Shown: one piece after another, positions 1 to 8,874 of the stretch
Numbering within the stretch: the stretch's first letter is position 1
How the letters are laid out: each line of letters begins with the position of its first letter
From: SXXK01 sp046074645
GTDB lineage: Bacteria; Planctomycetota; Planctomycetia; Planctomycetales; Planctomycetaceae
Direction: 5' to 3'
Length of the DNA stretch: 36,485 nucleotides
Assembly: GCA_046074645.1 (NCBI GenBank)
Contig: JBJTOP010000421.1
Span: forward strand, 1 to 36,485
Program-made: the position numbers and the translations under genes
The notes under the pieces: model-generated
Told to the model about the DNA's origin: nothing
What the model saw: only the letters and a program-made list of their open reading frames with translations
Database searches by the model: none

Positions 1-5
1 CCGTC

Positions 6-62
6 AAAAAATAGAGCCGGAGGATGGAGAAAGGAGACTCTCGCCTATCTCCATCCTCCGGC
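6..62 (-). terminator. Probable Rho-independent terminator of the respiratory operon
   Basis: Bases 16-30 (GCCGGAGGATGGAGA) and 48-62 are perfect 15-bp inverted repeats around a 17-base loop. Read on the minus strand, the hairpin is followed within a few bases by six consecutive T (plus-strand A at 6-11). Stem plus T-run is the classical intrinsic terminator layout and faces the correct way to stop transcription coming from the operon ending at 630, although about 570 bases downstream of it. The loop base run 32-38 (AGGAGAC) can also pair with 64-70 (GTCTCCT), so two mutually exclusive stems are possible. The hairpin could instead be the end of a repeat element. Confidence 0.55.
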
Positions 63-179
63 GGTCTCCTCTCCACTTTCTACTCTCTCACTCGCACGCC
101 CCAGCCTCGCATCAGGATCGTGAAACGGTGTGAAGCCGGGCAACTTCGGATGTTCTCACTTCCGCCTGCCAGTCGTCAG

Positions 180-197
180 CGCTGCAGGTGCCATGCA
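180..197 (+). repeat. Direct repeat box, copy 1
   Basis: The box CGCTGCAGGTGCCATGCA recurs at 451-468 with one substitution (C to T at the sixth base). The inner GCAGGTGCC (184-192) also has an exact reverse complement at 517-525. Such scattered direct and inverted copies in non-coding DNA fit a REP-like family. Genome-wide copy number is not visible from here. Confidence 0.45.
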
Positions 198-276
198 TCT
201 TCGTGCTCACCTCAGGGCCGTCACGGGCTCTTTTTGCCAGCCACGGCCCACGTCTTTTCCCCGGTGTCTGCGACTG

Positions 277-291
277 CGGGGACTGTCCCCG
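277..291. repeat. Odd palindrome CGGGGAC-T-GTCCCCG, copy 1
   Basis: Perfect 7-bp arms around a single T. An identical 15-mer occurs at 390-404, and both are followed by GGC in different flanking sequence, which marks the palindrome itself as the repeated unit. GTCCCC/GGGGAC palindromes of this type are typical of REP sequences mobilised by REP-associated tyrosine transposases (known family behaviour). No such transposase is in this window. Confidence 0.5.
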
Positions 292-389
292 GCAACGGCG
301 CAGTCGCTGCGGTTTCTGCGGACTCTTCGGTTTGTGACGATTCTACCGCCCGGCCAACCCCTGCTGTTGTACGCCCGCCGCGGTGGCCG

Positions 390-404
390 CGGGGACTGTC
401 CCCG
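390..404. repeat. Odd palindrome CGGGGAC-T-GTCCCCG, copy 2
   Basis: Exact copy of the 277-291 palindrome, 113 bases downstream, within otherwise different sequence. Confidence 0.5.
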
Positions 405-450
405 GCGTTGCATCAAATGATGCGAATACCAATAAAATCTCTGGGATTTT

Positions 451-468
451 CGCTGTAGGTGCCATGCA
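451..468 (+). repeat. Direct repeat box, copy 2
   Basis: Second copy of the 180-197 box, 17 of 18 bases identical. Together with the inverted GGCACCTGC at 517-525 it could fold into a stem with a loop of about 50 bases. Confidence 0.45.
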
Positions 469-629
469 CTTTTGGAACTCGCAACTTCAGCCGCATGGCG
501 GCAGCCTGCGGGCAAAGGCACCTGCCAACGTCGCACCAACGCACTCGCCAGCGTGCGCACCTTCGGTGCGAAACACAGCCGGGGGCTTCCGACCAACCGC
601 TTAGACGCATGGCTGCGGCACACCCCGGC

Positions 630-1649
630 TCAACTCAGAAACTCTGACAGGTTCTCAGCCACAAAATCGTCGTCTGAGAGATGCGGGCAGGCTCGGTAAA
701 CACGGTCGATCTCTTCGGCCTGACCTGGGCTGAGCGATTCTGCGGGATCGAGACACCACGTGCCCTCCAGCAGTCCCTGCCTCCGCAGCACTTCATGAAG
801 GCCGGCAATACAGCCGCGATAGTTGTTGGCTGCGTCAAAAAAGGCTGCGTTGCAATCGGTGATTTCGCACCCGAGAAGCAGCAGTTCTGCAGATGCCGGC
901 TCATTCCTGCATCGCGCCAGCAGCTCAACGGCGCGGTGGGTCCAGACGGACCAGTGTCCAAGCAGGCCACCGACAAATCGCAGGTCTCGGCCACCGAACC
1001 GAAACGGCGTTACCAGATCACTCACAATGGAATCGTCGTTGCCCGTATACAGGGCAACATCCCGCCTGCCCGAGTTCGCAAGTGCCCGAACGACATCCAG
1101 CGTCTGATAGCGATTGAACGGAGCCACCTTCACTGCTACGACCGGCTCAATCTCGAAAAAACGCTCCCAGAAGGAACGTGACAGCAGTCGTCCACCAACC
1201 GCCGGCTGCAAATAAAACCCCATCAGCGGGAGCACGCGGGATAACACCCTGCAGTGTTCGATCAACGCGGCTTCATCAGCCTGCGGAAACGCCGCCAGCG
1301 ATACCAGCCCGGCATCGTAACCAAGCTCCGCAAGCAACTCCGCCTCGCGGCAGGCCTGAGTTGTTGAACCGCAGATGCCGCCGACTGTCACAACCGCACG
1401 CTGGCCACGCTTCAATTCTTCCTGTGCCAGTTCCAGAACCGGCCTGAAGAGGCCCACCTCAGGTCTGCGGATTGCAAACTGAGTGGTATGGACGCCCACA
1501 GCCAACCCGCCAGCTCCAGCGGCAAGGTAGTAACGTGTCAAAGCTCGCTGACGACGCTCGTCAAGCCGCCGCGCAGAGTTCAGTGCCAGCGGATGAGCAG
1601 GAATGACAAGACCGGAAAGCAGTCTTTTTCGTAATTCAGTAATTTCCAT
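630..1649 (-). CDS. Dihydrodipicolinate synthase (DapA) family aldolase/lyase
   Basis: A 339-residue protein of the DapA/N-acetylneuraminate lyase TIM-barrel family, class I Schiff-base enzymes acting on 2-oxo acids. Visible are the GGICGSTTQ substrate loop (about residues 90-98), the Tyr of GFYLQP (146) and the Schiff-base Lys of VAVKVAPFNRY (174). It is about 40 residues longer than true DapA, and the sequence around the active site is not that of lysine biosynthesis, so the substrate is unknown; a sugar-acid or similar catabolic aldolase is plausible. The start chosen is the ATG at 1649, which overlaps the upstream epimerase gene by 14 bases. A longer open frame to 1808 lies entirely inside that gene and is not supported. 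It is the last gene of the respiratory operon, where its metabolic role is unexplained. Confidence 0.85.
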   Translation of the reverse strand: MEITELRKRLLSGLVIPAHPLALNSARRLDERRQRALTRYYLAAGAGGLAVGVHTTQFAIRRPEVGLFRPVLELAQEELKRGQRAVVTVGGICGSTTQACREAELLAELGYDAGLVSLAAFPQADEAALIEHCRVLSRVLPLMGFYLQPAVGGRLLSRSFWERFFEIEPVVAVKVAPFNRYQTLDVVRALANSGRRDVALYTGNDDSIVSDLVTPFRFGGRDLRFVGGLLGHWSVWTHRAVELLARCRNEPASAELLLLGCEITDCNAAFFDAANNYRGCIAGLHEVLRRQGLLEGTWCLDPAESLSPGQAEEIDRVYRACPHLSDDDFVAENLSEFLS

Positions 1650-2664
1650 CCTGCACTTCAAAATGTGTCGGTTTTCCGAGCGATTCACCGCCGGCCCTGA
1701 TCCAGTCGGCAACAGCATCCAGCATCTGATCCAGAGAAGTCTCCGGAGCCCCGAACAGTTCAGTCGCCTTTGCCGCGTTCCAATGCCACGCCGTCGCAGA
1801 TTCCTCACCGGAAAACAGCGGCTGCTGTCCGAAACGGTTCCCGAACTGTTCCGCCAGCCATCGCACGGAAAGACGCCGGGACCCCGTCACGTTCAAAGCT
1901 GGCGGAGGGCAGGAAACGAAGTCAAACGAACGAATTGCCCGGGCTGCTGCATCGCGCTGCCAGATCACCTGCACCCAGCCCATCTGAACGTCCACCGGGA
2001 ATCCGGCAAAAACACGCCGCGCTATGTCCGAAAGCACGCCGTATCGCAATTCGACCGAATAACAGAGCCGGAACATCAGAGCCGGCATTTGATTCATCTG
2101 CGAGTAATAGCCAATGATCCGCTCGCGGCCCACACAGGATGCCGCATATTCTCCCGGTGGCAGCAGCGGATCCTCCTCGGCAGACCCCGAACCCGAAACT
2201 GCAGTCAGCGGATACACACAACCAGTCGAGAAAACAACCATCCTCGACCGCGCAAATCGCTCGGCCACAAGTGCCGGCAGCAGCGTGTTGACTGCCCACG
2301 TCTGTTCAGGCTTCCCCGATGTGCCGAACTTCTGCCCAGCCATGAAAATCACGCTGCGGGCTTCCGGCAGCGATTCGAGCGATCTGCGGTCCAGCAGGTC
2401 GCAGGGAACCGTAATGACACCCGCCTGCTGCATCAGCTGGCAAGTCTGAGGAACCGAAAAGCGGGAGACTGCAAAGACCGCTGAAGATGACCTGCCGATC
2501 GAATCCAGGGCGCGTCTGAGCATCAGACAAACGTGCGAACCCATCTTTCCGCCGGCGCCCGCGACCAGGAAGTCGCCAGGGGTTCGCCGGAGCGTCTCAA
2601 GAACGGCGTCGTCAGGACGACTGAGATGCTCGTCAAGGCTGGCTGTGCTGCTGATCGAGAGCAT
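1636..2664 (-). CDS. NAD(P)-dependent epimerase/dehydratase, SDR type, with Tyr-x3-Cys in place of Tyr-x3-Lys
   Basis: A 342-residue extended short-chain dehydrogenase. The Rossmann nucleotide-binding motif GAGGKMG lies at residues 36-42, and FSTGCVY (145-151) matches the usual SS-x-x-VY strand. The active-site stretch reads EYAASCVGRER: Tyr173 is present, but the position of the catalytic Lys is Cys177. I read this on the DNA (TAT-GCG-GCA-TCC-TGT), so it is not a translation slip. The enzyme may bind NAD and a sugar nucleotide but use altered chemistry, or be non-catalytic. It precedes and overlaps the DapA-family gene by 14 bases, so the two are probably a functional pair and translationally coupled. 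It follows the oxidase subunit IV gene after 20 bases. The substrate is unknown. Confidence 0.8.
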   Translation of the reverse strand: MLSISSTASLDEHLSRPDDAVLETLRRTPGDFLVAGAGGKMGSHVCLMLRRALDSIGRSSSAVFAVSRFSVPQTCQLMQQAGVITVPCDLLDRRSLESLPEARSVIFMAGQKFGTSGKPEQTWAVNTLLPALVAERFARSRMVVFSTGCVYPLTAVSGSGSAEEDPLLPPGEYAASCVGRERIIGYYSQMNQMPALMFRLCYSVELRYGVLSDIARRVFAGFPVDVQMGWVQVIWQRDAAARAIRSFDFVSCPPPALNVTGSRRLSVRWLAEQFGNRFGQQPLFSGEESATAWHWNAAKATELFGAPETSLDQMLDAVADWIRAGGESLGKPTHFEVQDGNY

Positions 2665-2684
2665 TTCGTGGTCCCGGACAGCCG

Positions 2685-3062
2685 CTATTTCTGTTCCCCA
2701 GTCTCAGCTTTGTGGTGCCGTTCATACTCCGCGATCTCCTCCGACCATACACCTGTCTGCGGAGCCGTTGACGTGTAGTAAGAGGACCCGACATCGGGGA
2801 ACAGAGCGAGCGGAAGACCGATGGCCAGAATCGTCGTTGGGGCCAGAAGCACAAACTTCCAGTTTCCCTCGAACTTGAGATGCATGAAGTACATCATCAC
2901 ACAAAGTGCTTTTGCACAGGCAACCGCCAGCACCAGCACCATCGTAACAGGCTTCGAAAACTGCAGAACGTCAAAGGCCACCGATAGAGCCGTGCATCCG
3001 CACAGCACAAAAAAGATGGTCAGGTAATTGACGTGATGGCCGGAATGATGTTCGTCCGACAT
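2685..3062 (-). CDS. Cytochrome c oxidase subunit IV (CtaF/CyoD-like)
   Basis: A 125-residue membrane protein with a short His-containing cytoplasmic N-terminus (SDEHHSGHH) and three hydrophobic segments at about residues 13-31, 38-58 and 68-88. The central pair carries the family motif AKALCVMMYFMHLKFE, typical of the small subunit IV of bacterial caa3/bo3-type oxidases (Cox4_pro family). It helps stabilise the CuB/heme centre assembly in known relatives. It follows oxidase subunit III by 66 bases, at the usual place in coxBAC-ctaF clusters. The C-terminal tail (about 35 residues) is polar. Confidence 0.85.
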   Translation of the reverse strand: MSDEHHSGHHVNYLTIFFVLCGCTALSVAFDVLQFSKPVTMVLVLAVACAKALCVMMYFMHLKFEGNWKFVLLAPTTILAIGLPLALFPDVGSSYYTSTAPQTGVWSEEIAEYERHHKAETGEQK

Positions 3063-3128
3063 TTCGGAACCTGTTCAGCAGAATTTGGTGGGGAGGATGC
3101 CCGAGTGCCTGCAGAGATGGTCTCGGGG

Positions 3129-4181
3129 TCAGATGATATACAGCATCGGGAACAGGAAAATCCAGACAAGGTCGACAAAGTGCCAGTAAAGGCCGCTGTT
3201 TTCCACCCAGTCAGTCCACTTCTCGTTCAACGCGGAACCCTGCTTCAGCACCATAATGAACAGGATCATACCCACGATCACGTGGATAGCATGGAAACCC
3301 GTCATGATGAAATAGGTCGAAGCAAAGATATTGCCGTAAACAATGGGATGCGGGTCGAAGACATGCGCTGACACAACGGCTCCGTAGTCAGGGTTCTGCT
3401 TCATCTCCGCAAGAAACGCCTTCGTCTCATCAAGCGTGATCTCCGGAGGCTTCTCTCCGGCCTTCAGCTGTCCGCGAGCATCGAGATACTGGGCAGGAGC
3501 GGCTGGATACTTGAGCGACACTTTGGCAACGACGTGTTCGTGCAGGTCCTGCCACTTAAGAAACAACGCATAGTCAGCTGTGGCCGACGCCCTCCACTGT
3601 TCGAACTCTTCATTGGTCAGCACACCAGGCTTGGTCCCGTTTGGAACTTCCCGGATCAGGTTGGCAACCGTGAGAATGTCGTCGGGCTGCTTGAAAGACA
3701 CCACTCCGGCAGCAATGTATCGGGAAAAACGGCTGCGGACGAGTTCTTCCAGCTGGGTGCTGACCTTCTTCACGGCCTGAGAGGCCGTTTCCGGGATCCG
3801 CCCGGGAAGGATGTCATGGTCAATCTTGCCCTTGTACTCAACACCTTTGATGCCAAGAAACAGGAATGCCAGAATCAAAGTGACCCACAGGAAGCTGCGG
3901 GCGCGGGCAAAGTTCTTAAGTGCCATCGCCTCATGGGCCACGACCACACAGTAGCTGGAGACGATCAGCACGAATGTGTTGACGCCACCAAGAAATACAT
4001 TGATGTGAGTATCATTGTAGTCGGTCGGCCAGCCGCGTGATCCCAGCCTCAGCACGATGTACGAGCCAATGAAGGCTGTGAAGAACATGATCTCGGTGCC
4101 GAGGAACAGCCACATTCCCAGTTTGGAGTTGGGAATGGGAATCCCCATTCGCAGGGCAGGTGCTTTAGCAGAGTGAGACAT
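3129..4181 (-). CDS. coxC: Cytochrome c oxidase subunit III with a ~165-residue soluble insertion
   Basis: A 350-residue heme-copper oxidase subunit III. The N-terminal part (1-116) has the family's LGMWLFLGTEIMFF helix, a GGVNTFVLIVSSY helix and a third helix ending in the conserved Glu of GVEYKG (115). The C-terminal part (280-350) has NIFASTYFIMTGFHAIHV and the closing HFVDLVWIFLFPMLY. Between them, about residues 117-280 form a charged hydrophilic block with no counterpart in ordinary five- to seven-helix subunit III (typically about 200 residues). The helix count suggests it lies between helices 3 and 4. The insertion is in frame with normal codon use, so this is not a frameshift. It is preceded by ctaB with a 42-base gap. 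Confidence 0.9.
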   Translation of the reverse strand: MSHSAKAPALRMGIPIPNSKLGMWLFLGTEIMFFTAFIGSYIVLRLGSRGWPTDYNDTHINVFLGGVNTFVLIVSSYCVVVAHEAMALKNFARARSFLWVTLILAFLFLGIKGVEYKGKIDHDILPGRIPETASQAVKKVSTQLEELVRSRFSRYIAAGVVSFKQPDDILTVANLIREVPNGTKPGVLTNEEFEQWRASATADYALFLKWQDLHEHVVAKVSLKYPAAPAQYLDARGQLKAGEKPPEITLDETKAFLAEMKQNPDYGAVVSAHVFDPHPIVYGNIFASTYFIMTGFHAIHVIVGMILFIMVLKQGSALNEKWTDWVENSGLYWHFVDLVWIFLFPMLYII

Positions 4182-4223
4182 GGGATATTCACTGGGTTAG
4201 AGAACGGACGGCACGCAGATCGG

Positions 4224-5132
4224 TCAGATCGTCAGCCGCAGAAAATCAAACACGAGACAGATCAGCAGCACAGGCAGGCAGATGAGCGACCCTGCCAGCA
4301 ACCGCCGAGCCCGAAATTCGGAACGCGAGAGCGCAAAACGCAAAGTCAACCACAGATAGCCGAGCGACAAAACCAACGCCGCTGCCAGATAACCGGAACC
4401 AGCCAGACCCACAAATCTGGGAAGACAAGCCACCGGTACGAAGGCAACCGCATAGAGAAGAGCAATTAAACCAGTGAGGCGACCGCCGTCGGAGAACGAC
4501 GGAAGCATCTTCAGACCGGCGTCGTGGTACTGGTGTCGGTAGATCCAGCCGATGGCCAGGAAATGCGGGAACTGCCACACAAAGAACACTGCAAACAGTG
4601 CCAGACACTCAACACCAGGTGACCCACCAGCAGCAAGCAAGCCAAGCACTGCGGGCATCGCGCCAGGAACAGCACCCACGGTTGTGCAAAATACGGAGCG
4701 ACTTTTCAGAGGTGTATAGGCACACACATAACACAGCATCGTCAGGAACGATGTGATGCTGGTCAGAGGATTCACGAAAATCCAAAGACAACCAGCCCCA
4801 CTGACCGCAAGCATAACACCAAACATCAACCCCTCGCGACGCGAGATGCGACCTGATGCCAGAGGACGACCGTTGGTTCGCGCCATGCGATAGTCGCTGT
4901 TTACTTCAACCACCTGATTCAGCACGCTGGATGCGGCGACAAGCAGACAAATGGCCGGTGTCGCAATCAATAACAGTGACCAGTCAATCCGCTCAGCCGA
5001 ACTCAGTACAAAACCTGCAGCGATCGCAACTGCAGACATCAGCAGGATTCGCGGACGCACCATCTGTCGGTAGTCTGCCAGACGATCCACGCTCAGGGGA
5101 ACACCCGTATCCAGAGACGCAGTCACACTCAT
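4224..5132 (-). CDS. ctaB: Heme O synthase (protoheme IX farnesyltransferase)
   Basis: A 302-residue UbiA-family membrane prenyltransferase that attaches a farnesyl group to heme b to give heme O, the precursor of heme A for the oxidase encoded next to it. The first prenyl-diphosphate-binding motif is LNQVVEVNSDYRMARTNGRP (residues 71-90): Asn72, Glu76 where many homologues have Asp, Asp80, then the conserved RT-x-x-RPL. The YTPLKSRS, VGAVPGAMPAVLG and WQFPHFLAIGW motifs follow. About eight to nine hydrophobic segments are present. Its ATG overlaps the ctaA stop codon as ATGA (5129-5132), so the two are translationally coupled. Confidence 0.95.
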   Translation of the reverse strand: MSVTASLDTGVPLSVDRLADYRQMVRPRILLMSAVAIAAGFVLSSAERIDWSLLLIATPAICLLVAASSVLNQVVEVNSDYRMARTNGRPLASGRISRREGLMFGVMLAVSGAGCLWIFVNPLTSITSFLTMLCYVCAYTPLKSRSVFCTTVGAVPGAMPAVLGLLAAGGSPGVECLALFAVFFVWQFPHFLAIGWIYRHQYHDAGLKMLPSFSDGGRLTGLIALLYAVAFVPVACLPRFVGLAGSGYLAAALVLSLGYLWLTLRFALSRSEFRARRLLAGSLICLPVLLICLVFDFLRLTI

Positions 5133-6118
5133 GCTGGACTCCGTCCGGTTGAAGCAGGTGAACCGGAAATCTCAGCTTCCACGGCTGTGAGAGCCCCTGA
5201 ATGGTACAACCCGCAGACCGCGAGTGAGCTGATACTGGCAGAGGCGAACAGGAACATTCCCGCCACAGTGTGCAGACTGCACACAACCGCCTGCTCCAGC
5301 GATCCCACCACGGCGACATAGCCAATGTCGGTGAAACCGAATCGAGTCATCATCGCTCCGAGCCCAAGCAATAGCTGTAGTGACAGCGTGGAGGCGATCA
5401 GCAGGCCACAAAGCCGCAGAAGACAGTGACCGGACGTGAGCAGACGCGCTGCAGTGAAACCACCTATCAGCAATACTGCGACGGCTCCCAGTGCATGCTC
5501 TGTCCTGAGCATGTGCAGATGCCGCAGTGCACCACCGAGTGCATACTGCGAAAACACCAAAGCGGGGAACGATGCGGCTGCTGCGAAGGAGACCGCTCCA
5601 AGTCGATTCTCTGCCTGCCGCATCCACAGCGACCAGTTCTTCATCAGCAGGGTTCGGAAGATCACGCAGCCAGAGAAAAAGAGTGCTCCGGTCAGACTAT
5701 GCGTCATGGCAACCACCTGCGCGTCCAGCAGGACTCGGGCACCGCCGAGCATTCCCTGGGTGATCACTGCCAGCAGAATGCCGATTGTAAACCTGCGAAT
5801 CCAGCCGGGCCCGGTTCTCCAGCCCACACCGGCGAGGACCACGGCAACAAACCCGATGAGCATCCCGGCAAGGCGATGCCCATGCTCGACGAATTTCTCC
5901 GGGTTGCTGCGAAAGTCACTGAACCACGGGTACAGCAGCATGTTCTGGCCGTCGGACGACGGCCAGTCAGCAAAGGCCATTCCCGCCTTCATGGTGGTCA
6001 CCAGGGAACCCATGCCGATCGGCAGCAGCGCGACCACACAAGTCAGGGTCGCGAGCGACCTGACTGTGGAGAGCGAAGTTGGCTGCCTGACGTTCAAAGG
6101 AGGGCTCCTGGGATACAC
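5129..6118 (-). CDS. ctaA: Heme A synthase (CtaA/COX15)
   Basis: A 329-residue integral membrane enzyme that oxidises the C8 methyl of heme O to the formyl group of heme A. The diagnostic EHGHR motif with the catalytic Glu78 and the His ligand lies at residues 78-82. Further heme-ligand histidines are His140 (MTHSLTG), His208 (RTEHALG) and His283 (SLHTVAG), matching the two four-helix-bundle halves of the family. It lies 6 bases after the coxA stop and overlaps ctaB by ATGA. Its presence in the operon predicts that the oxidase carries heme A. Confidence 0.93.
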   Translation of the reverse strand: MYPRSPPLNVRQPTSLSTVRSLATLTCVVALLPIGMGSLVTTMKAGMAFADWPSSDGQNMLLYPWFSDFRSNPEKFVEHGHRLAGMLIGFVAVVLAGVGWRTGPGWIRRFTIGILLAVITQGMLGGARVLLDAQVVAMTHSLTGALFFSGCVIFRTLLMKNWSLWMRQAENRLGAVSFAAAASFPALVFSQYALGGALRHLHMLRTEHALGAVAVLLIGGFTAARLLTSGHCLLRLCGLLIASTLSLQLLLGLGAMMTRFGFTDIGYVAVVGSLEQAVVCSLHTVAGMFLFASASISSLAVCGLYHSGALTAVEAEISGSPASTGRSPA

Positions 6119-6124
6119 CGGCGA

Positions 6125-7987
<1,863 letters not shown>

Positions 7988-8046
7988 GTTGGTTACCGCC
8001 AAAAACGTGTTCGGGATCCGAAAAAACAAACGGATGATTTAACAAC

Positions 8047-8847
8047 TCACTGGCTGGACTGCTCATCTGCCACGCCGTCTTCGTTCTGCTCCTGTTCAAG
8101 ACGGCTGAGGTATGCCTGTACCTGTTCCGGAGTCTCAGCGATGATGCGAGCCTTCATCTTGTAGTGGCCCCAGCCGCAAAGCTCGGCACACAGCAACTCA
8201 TACTCCCCAGCCTGCTCGATTTCGAACCACACAGGAATGATCAAGCCCGGAACCGCATCCTGCTTGACACGGAGACGGGGAACGAAGAAGGCGTGCTGCA
8301 CGTCCTGCGTCCTGAGATTGATCATCGTGGGCTGAACAGCAGGGACATGGACCTCATTGACGTAGTACAGGTCGCCCGGCCGAGGTTCATTCATCAGCTC
8401 AGTTCCCGGCCTGGCGTATCGGATACGCCACTCGAACTGCCGCGCCATCACCTCGGCGGCAGGGGCCTTGCGAGCCTCCTTCGGGAAATGGCTGATGACT
8501 CGAATCTCTGCAAGGACGTCGAGTTGTGTCAGCGAGATGAACACCAGAATGAAGGCCGGGACAATCGTCCAGATGATCTCCAGCCTGTGACTGCCGTGAG
8601 AGAACCAGGCTTTGTCTCCGCTTCCCTTCGTCGCACCTTTCCAAAGGGCATAGCCCAGAGCGAACTGGGTGCCGATGAAGGTCACGGCGACGATGATCAG
8701 GATCAGATAGAACAGCCCATCGATCTGGTGGCCAAGCGTCGAGAGCGGGGGGCTTGGAAACCACCAATTATTCGCCGGGGCGACGGCACACAGCCACAGA
8801 GCCACCAGCGGCCAGAACCAGAAGAAAATAGCCCAGAACTTTTTCAC
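8047..8847 (-). CDS. coxB: Cytochrome c oxidase subunit II (CuA subunit)
   Basis: A 266-residue protein with an N-terminal hydrophobic segment (3-24), a second and third hydrophobic stretch (about 43-69 and 90-108) and a periplasmic cupredoxin domain. The binuclear CuA site is complete: His185 (VQHAFFVP) and Cys220, Glu222, Cys224, His228 and Met231 in the stretch CAELCGWGHYKM. It receives electrons from a periplasmic donor and passes them to subunit I. There is no fused cytochrome c domain, so a separate donor is needed; the diheme lipoprotein just upstream in the operon (27 bases away) or the octaheme protein are candidates. The C-terminal tail is acidic/Gln-rich. Confidence 0.95.
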   Translation of the reverse strand: MKKFWAIFFWFWPLVALWLCAVAPANNWWFPSPPLSTLGHQIDGLFYLILIIVAVTFIGTQFALGYALWKGATKGSGDKAWFSHGSHRLEIIWTIVPAFILVFISLTQLDVLAEIRVISHFPKEARKAPAAEVMARQFEWRIRYARPGTELMNEPRPGDLYYVNEVHVPAVQPTMINLRTQDVQHAFFVPRLRVKQDAVPGLIIPVWFEIEQAGEYELLCAELCGWGHYKMKARIIAETPEQVQAYLSRLEQEQNEDGVADEQSSQ

Positions 8848-8874
8848 CGCAGAAACTCCGGAGAAGAGAGAAAT

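Larger units (their letters stand above)
1..629. other. Gene-free stretch with REP-like short palindromes
   Basis: This stretch follows the end of the 14-gene minus-strand operon, and I see no believable gene in it. The open frames have unnatural, Arg/Pro/Ser-rich translations on both strands and no ribosome binding sites. It does contain ordered short elements, listed separately: a long hairpin at 16-62, two copies of an odd-length palindrome built on GGGGAC-T-GTCCCC, two direct copies of an 18-bp box containing AGGTGCCATGCA, an inverted partner of that box at 517-525, and a 6-bp hairpin at 556-570 (CGCACC / GGTGCG). The density of small palindromes suggests a REP-type repeat island or the decayed remains of a non-autonomous element. 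Confidence 0.6.

Noticed and set aside
211..235. Stem-plus-T5 at CCGTCACGG...TTTTT as a plus-strand terminator
   Set aside because: The stem is only four base pairs and no plus-strand gene precedes it.
24..623. Several overlapping open frames of 60-140 codons on both strands
   Set aside because: Translations are Arg/Pro/Ser-rich, overlap one another, cross palindromic repeats and have no family resemblance or ribosome binding site.
7988..8029. Longer coxA N-terminus
   Set aside because: The upstream extension begins at TTG; the ATG at 7987 is nearer a purine-rich site and starts the conserved part.
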